From NCBI GenBank assembly GCA_009885275.1, contig VFKY01000171.1, forward strand, positions 1-21,348: a DNA stretch of 21,348 nt, written 5' to 3'. The notes under the pieces are model-generated. The model did no database searches. It saw only the letters and a list, made by a program, of their open reading frames with translations, and was not told where the DNA came from. This document shows positions 17,901 to 21,348 of this stretch, piece after piece. This stretch comes from Verrucomicrobiota bacterium (GTDB lineage Bacteria; Verrucomicrobiota; Verrucomicrobiia; Verrucomicrobiales; Verrucomicrobiaceae). The first letter of the stretch is position 1; each line of letters begins with the position of its first letter. Position numbers and translations under genes: made by a program.

Positions 17901-18526
17901 CGAATATAACCCTCGGGATATGGATATACTCCTGCAAGGACTTTGGTGTTGGCATCATAGATCAGCGCTTGTTTGATACCACTAACAGCAACCAATGGAG
18001 ACCATGGACTTGCGGCTAGAGCTGTCACAGCATTAGTTCTAGCAGTTACTACCACCGGTTCCAAGAGCACATTTTCAGGCGTTGGCAAGGGACCTTCCGG
18101 TTTCCCGGTTGCAGTAACAGCCAATGTCAAGTTGGCCCTAGGTTGGCTTTTTTTTGCTAAACTGGTTGCTGTATCAAGCAGCCCACCATGAATCCATTTT
18201 GATAGGATTTCAATTTCAGCAGGACTTAGTGGAGCCCCCTCTGGAGGCATAAAAGGTTCTGTTTTTTTTGTCGTTGTTGAAATTAACTTACTGCTTTCAG
18301 GATCACCCGATGAAACTATAGAACCACCTCCACCTCCTACCATCGCACTTGCAAAACTAGTAAGATCAAGATCACCCTTTTTCTTATCGGGGTTATGACA
18401 AGAAAAACACTTGTTCTCAAGTAGTGGTCTAACTTGATCAGTATAAGTTATTTTTTCCTGCGCCTGTACAGCCGTCAAACCTGTAAAAAGAGTGGCCAGA
18501 GTTGCTAGTAAAATTCTTTTATGCAT
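14972..18526 (-). CDS. Exported cytochrome c-WD40 protein with ~700-residue coiled-coil tail
   Basis: An 1184-residue protein with a signal peptide (MHKRILLATLATLFTGLTAV, cleaved near AQA). A PSCyt1-type cytochrome c domain follows, with haem motif CFSCH (40-44) and probable axial Met93 in FMPPEG. A WD40 propeller covers about 160-450, with repeats containing SVAFSPDGVLLASGD, SIAFTPDGNIVSTGRD and VVSGDFEGVAKLWS. From about 465 to the end it is Ala/Lys/Glu/Val/Gln-rich coiled coil with no Cys or Trp. The haem is presumably attached in the periplasm, so the whole protein is probably exported. I chose the ATG at 18526; the frame is open to a TTG at 18577, but that would bury the signal peptide. 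It lies 53 bp after the DUF1549/DUF1553 gene and is probably in one operon. Exact function is unknown. Confidence 0.83.
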   Translation of the reverse strand: MHKRILLATLATLFTGLTAVQAQEKITYTDQVRPLLENKCFSCHNPDKKKGDLDLTSFASAMVGGGGGSIVSSGDPESSKLISTTTKKTEPFMPPEGAPLSPAEIEILSKWIHGGLLDTATSLAKKSQPRANLTLAVTATGKPEGPLPTPENVLLEPVVVTARTNAVTALAASPWSPLVAVSGIKQALIYDANTKVLAGVYPYPEGYIRSLKFSRNGALLIAGGGRGGKFGNAVVWDVKTGKRITEVGREFDSVLSADITANQSMIAIGSPSKKVKCFNTSTGEELYVIKKHTEWVLSVAFSPDGVLLASGDRNGGVIVSEAKNGGEFYLMDTHKKACTGLAWRSDSNILASCGEDGKIFTYEMENGKVVKTWDAHGVGCSSIAFTPDGNIVSTGRDNIVRTWDINGKKLTESKGQPNLLTNVVALYDNKTVVSGDFEGVAKLWSIDKFDDLGEISTNPAPIAQRIVESERKAAELVAQVPANDAEIKKASDAVTAQEVVLADARKKAADAEAKRQLLDAEIKNIPAKIVESDAAVKAAQAKREAQAQVLKTYEQTIAQIKQVEPVLAALIVEKAKLTAPEQAASLVEVDKKIAEQTVQIDTLKKASAAVPAPLADFDKIVTDSQAALTALNASKPIKTVELENTVKAIATFPKTITDLEQQIGGLKVVQTAAQNKLNALRTQIAVYEKLPTLLRAAQFNVSVLSEKEKLEKLEVDIVSYKETLKDAEAVKIDITKNVEASKIAIAETNTALPALEALAAKHLAELPPVEKTIEPGTAEDAQISALIVTHKQNITNKEAEIKAAEQEKINRIATGKKAEEEINKQMVVLQAQLVDVNAKLDAPAKVEIAKKAEFDKANADLESVKKQQEVATQVNQDKINDGTAKENAFNVVHLAVDVMAKSLTALQQQQLQVTNEVNVQKTALQQKEAELAAATKDNKADVLPTLQKATEDLKVVVAAVEKKAGEVTAQVTAADLALVAKKTEEGVAKAAHDVAQKAKADALAALNAVIAQVPVVQNVFNVAKAQFDQAVKAAAPLHAQQQALTVQIETQKKALAEKQAEPVNADKEFVVKSQAALAIITQTKAALDPIEKQLLDVRIKLAEVVKVIELKRAEVGKAKSDVASAKAKLVKAQKTIDIAPKETADKDKLIAEINAEIVKQEPLLQPLRDKVKAISEQYLAMLPK

Positions 18527-18579
18527 GGCAATTTGAATTAGTAAAAAGCTGTTTTCGGACAAATACAGCGAGCTCAACT

Positions 18580-21348
18580 TTAGTGGTTAAAGCAAAACTC
18601 TTTAGCATTCAGCAACGCCCAGAATAAATCCTCAAGCACAGCCTGTCGACCATCCGTAGATTCTGCGATTTTTTTAGTAATTACCTCTATTTCGACTGCA
18701 TTAGGCTCACGACTGACACAGCGAAGGAAAAGTTCCGCAATAATCTCCTGATCAGTCTTCTTATCTTTTTTGATCATATCTTCCACGACACGACCACGCT
18801 TAATGTTTTCATGAGCGGCTTCCCCATTCATAAGGTGTAGCGCTTGAGATAAAGTGGGTTCAAGCTTTACTTCATTCGAGCATACGGTTTCGCGAGTTGC
18901 TCTTCCAAAAGTAGACAAGAAGAAATTTGTAGCCTTACCGTCAGCGATCTGCACGGCATGTGATCCTAATGGTAAGCCTGGATATTTTATCGGCTGATTA
19001 GTCACAATGGCCACGGCATCTGCTAATACCTCAGCACGTACTCGACGAACGGTTGCATGTGCAAAGTTGCGACGGTCATTGGCATTGGTTTCATTCACTA
19101 TTGTGGTACGTTGATAAGCCATGGACGTACAGATGTCTTTCACGAGACGCTTAAAGTCATAGTTATATTCCGTGATCTTTTTGCCCAGCATATCTAGCAA
19201 CTCGGGATTGGATGCAGGATTACTAACTCGTACGTCATCCACTGGATCTATAATGCCCACTCCAAGAAAATGCGTCCAAGTGATGTTAGCAAGATTGCGT
19301 GCAAAGTATGGATTTTCGGGCGAGGCTAGCCACTTTGCCATGACAGCACGGCGATCTTCACCCGGCTTGATGTCTGGTTCTATTCCACCTAAAAACTTTG
19401 GCTTCATGACAGCATTAGTCACAAGATGATTAGCTTCACCGCCCTTACTATTAAATACAATAACACCCTCGGGTGAGTCTGTGGCTTTGCGACCGATCTG
19501 TGTGAAGAAGGCCATAAAACCATAATAATCATTTAACGTCCAGCGATCGAAAGGGTGGTTGTGACATTGAGCGCACTGAATACGCATTCCCATAAATACT
19601 TGAGCAACATTTTCCGTTACTTTTAAGGTTTCCTTTTCGCTTTGATAATAATTTGTTGGGGGATTCGCAATCGTACTGCCTTGCGCTGAAAGCAGTTCCG
19701 CCACAATTTCATTCATAGGAACATTCCTACCAATTTTATCCGCTAACCAGTTATAATAGAGTAGGACATTTTTATAAAACAACTGGTTATCAATAGTGCG
19801 TATCTGTAGCAGTTCTGCCCATTTCATCACCCACATCTCAGTGAATTCCTTGCGTTGGAGCAGTTGATCCACCATCGCTTCACGCTTTTTCGGGTTGGCG
19901 TCAGCAACAAAGGACCTCACTTCCTGTGATGAAGGAAGCAGACCTACCACATCAATATATATACGGCGTATAAACTCTTGATCAGAACAAATACCCGAAG
20001 GCAGAATCCGTAGTTTGTGCAATTTCTCATGAACAAGGGTGTCAATATAGTTATTCTCAACCAATTTTGGCCGCTCATACTTGAGATTATCTTGAATAAC
20101 AATGAACTGTGACACCACTGAAAATGTACTGAATCGGGCAAGAATAAATGCTTCGCCTCGATCATTCGAAGTAACCTCACCATCCTTACTGACAGCCGCG
20201 CTGGGGTCATTATTGGACATATAAACCGCGAGATTTGTAACATCGCGATCAGTGCCATCTGAGTAGGTGGCTCGAACAGTAATCTGTTGTTTTTCTCCAC
20301 GCCCCTCCATAACGCATTGTTTGGGGTATATCTCTACCGCAGTCACCGTCGCTACATCTGGAGCATCCTTGGGCACACTGTTACCAATCCATCCAAGTAA
20401 AGTCTTATTAAGGTGACTATCCTTATCAAAAAGTGCATTGCCTGAATGAGGAACCGCGCCTAAAGATTTTTCAATCAGAGTGCTTTCCTCAGGAATCGCC
20501 AGATTGATGCGTCTACCTGCCATCTCACGTGTGATGCGATCATAATCGCCATCAGGATCAAACCCAAAAAGGGATATACGAAATCCATCCTTACCTTTTG
20601 CGGACCCGTGACAACCACCCGAGTTACAACCTGCTCTCATAAAAACTGGCATGACGTCCAATTTAAATGATACCGGACGATCTTTTTCGACGTTAACTAC
20701 TTTAACAGCTGCTTTCGCCGATATACCATTAAAGGTAGCATTGATTTCAGTGTCACCATTTTGCAATGGTTTCAGAGTAAGATCACTATAGGTAGCCAAT
20801 TGAGGGTTAGCTATAGCCACCTGAGATTGCGCCGTCACATCACGAGTTGTATCATCATCAAAGCGTGCAAAAACAAGAACACGGTGACCGTCACGTTTTG
20901 TCTCTAAGGTGTAATTTGGTGGGTAAATCTCGATACTTTTGAGACGATTCTTTTTTTGTTCAAGACGGGCGAGAGCGTTAACCTCATCTTCACTTTTATA
21001 TTTTAAAACAACCACTTCTGGCATTTTTGCACCTTCAATAATCCAACGTTTTATCAGATTGGATTGTTCCGCAGTTAGGGGCTCCCCCTTGGATGGCATG
21101 ATATCATCGTGCCCTTTTGGTAGCACCACTCTAGTAAAAAGCGGGCTCTTATCAGGTTGCCCAGCAACAATCGAAACACCATTCTCCCCACCTTTCATTA
21201 AGCCGGCCACTGTATCCATGCGTAACTTGCCTTTTGTCTTTTCTGGGCTGTGACATTCGAGACACTTAGTTTCGAATAAAGGTTGTATTTGTAGTGCAAA
21301 ATCAACAGGTGTTGCGGCAGCAGGCGCGGCAGCAGGCGCGGCAGCAGG
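18580..21348 (-). CDS. Exported cytochrome c/Ig-like/DUF1549/DUF1553 protein, N-terminus beyond the window
   Basis: 922 residues are visible; the frame is open to the window edge, so the N-terminus, probably with a signal peptide, is missing. The visible start is a Pro-Ala-Ala-Ala repeat, then a cytochrome c domain with CLECH (visible residues 29-33) and its distal MPSKGEPLTAEQ. Two Ig-like (BIG2-type) stretches follow, containing VLVFARFDDDTTRDVT and ITVRATYSDGTDRDVT. Between them is GCNSGGCHGSAKGKDGF, a Cys-x4-Cys-His motif of this family. The DUF1549 domain comes next with its signature CAQCHNHPFDRW, and DUF1553 ends in ALLNAKEFCFNH. These planctomycete/verrucomicrobial proteins have no proven reaction; a redox role linked to polymer breakdown has been proposed. 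A DUF1501 partner, common in such loci, is not in the window. Confidence 0.88.
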   Translation of the reverse strand, partial: PAAAPAAAPAAATPVDFALQIQPLFETKCLECHSPEKTKGKLRMDTVAGLMKGGENGVSIVAGQPDKSPLFTRVVLPKGHDDIMPSKGEPLTAEQSNLIKRWIIEGAKMPEVVVLKYKSEDEVNALARLEQKKNRLKSIEIYPPNYTLETKRDGHRVLVFARFDDDTTRDVTAQSQVAIANPQLATYSDLTLKPLQNGDTEINATFNGISAKAAVKVVNVEKDRPVSFKLDVMPVFMRAGCNSGGCHGSAKGKDGFRISLFGFDPDGDYDRITREMAGRRINLAIPEESTLIEKSLGAVPHSGNALFDKDSHLNKTLLGWIGNSVPKDAPDVATVTAVEIYPKQCVMEGRGEKQQITVRATYSDGTDRDVTNLAVYMSNNDPSAAVSKDGEVTSNDRGEAFILARFSTFSVVSQFIVIQDNLKYERPKLVENNYIDTLVHEKLHKLRILPSGICSDQEFIRRIYIDVVGLLPSSQEVRSFVADANPKKREAMVDQLLQRKEFTEMWVMKWAELLQIRTIDNQLFYKNVLLYYNWLADKIGRNVPMNEIVAELLSAQGSTIANPPTNYYQSEKETLKVTENVAQVFMGMRIQCAQCHNHPFDRWTLNDYYGFMAFFTQIGRKATDSPEGVIVFNSKGGEANHLVTNAVMKPKFLGGIEPDIKPGEDRRAVMAKWLASPENPYFARNLANITWTHFLGVGIIDPVDDVRVSNPASNPELLDMLGKKITEYNYDFKRLVKDICTSMAYQRTTIVNETNANDRRNFAHATVRRVRAEVLADAVAIVTNQPIKYPGLPLGSHAVQIADGKATNFFLSTFGRATRETVCSNEVKLEPTLSQALHLMNGEAAHENIKRGRVVEDMIKKDKKTDQEIIAELFLRCVSREPNAVEIEVITKKIAESTDGRQAVLEDLFWALLNAKEFCFNH
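21314..21348. repeat. 12-bp tandem repeat encoding Pro-Ala-Ala-Ala units
   Basis: Unit GCGGCAGCAGGC occurs at 21314-21325 and 21326-21337 and, except for its last base, at 21338-21348, where the window ends. On the minus strand it encodes (Pro-Ala-Ala-Ala)n just before the cytochrome c domain, likely a flexible linker after the signal peptide. Copy number cannot be known, and such repeats change length easily. Confidence 0.85.

Noticed and set aside
18527..18577. TTG start for the cytochrome-WD40 protein
   Set aside because: It would put 17 residues before a good signal peptide and leave almost no gap to the upstream gene. The ATG at 18526 fits better.

Overview
This window most likely comes from a chromosome of the phylum Verrucomicrobiota (PVC superphylum). 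Three things point there. The secreted DUF1549/DUF1553 cytochrome proteins, a DUF1552 protein and a cytochrome c-WD40 protein are typical of Planctomycetes and Verrucomicrobia. A GreA-type factor carries a very large N-terminal extension, as the chlamydial GreA does. An LptF/LptG-type permease implies an LPS-bearing outer membrane. Most starts lack a clear Shine-Dalgarno sequence. The assignment is inference from gene content; no rRNA or tRNA gene was seen.

Left part (1-7.9 kb), housekeeping. A 5'-truncated PgpH-type HD phosphodiesterase overlaps ybeY by 4 bp on the + strand. It converges on a parC-like topoisomerase IV A subunit, and greA lies upstream of parC on the - strand. Between the ybeY and parC 3' ends is a segment bounded by two exact 24-bp inverted repeats 324 bp apart. 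The left arm supplies the last four codons and the stop codon of ybeY. Inside are one or two tiny minus-strand reading frames. This is the least explained DNA in the window. Divergent from greA is enolase (eno), followed by a FtsB/DivIC-like septation protein.

Middle part (7.9-14.8 kb), envelope and secreted proteins. After ftsB come an LptF/LptG family permease and a small lipoprotein, probably in one transcriptional direction with eno. On the - strand is a Tat-exported DUF1552 protein, divergent from an azurin-like copper protein. Next are a secreted protein of unknown role, both of these + strand genes ending in clear intrinsic terminators, then an RhlE-type DEAD-box helicase and a secreted PHB-depolymerase-type esterase on the - strand.

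Right part (14.9-21.3 kb), a two-gene minus-strand unit of very large exported proteins. The upstream gene runs off the right edge and encodes a c-type cytochrome/Ig-like/DUF1549/DUF1553 protein. The downstream gene encodes a c-type cytochrome, a WD40 propeller and a coiled-coil tail of about 700 residues. With the azurin-like protein and the DUF1552 protein they suggest exported redox machinery acting at or outside the cytoplasmic membrane, but its substrate and electron partners cannot be read from the sequence.
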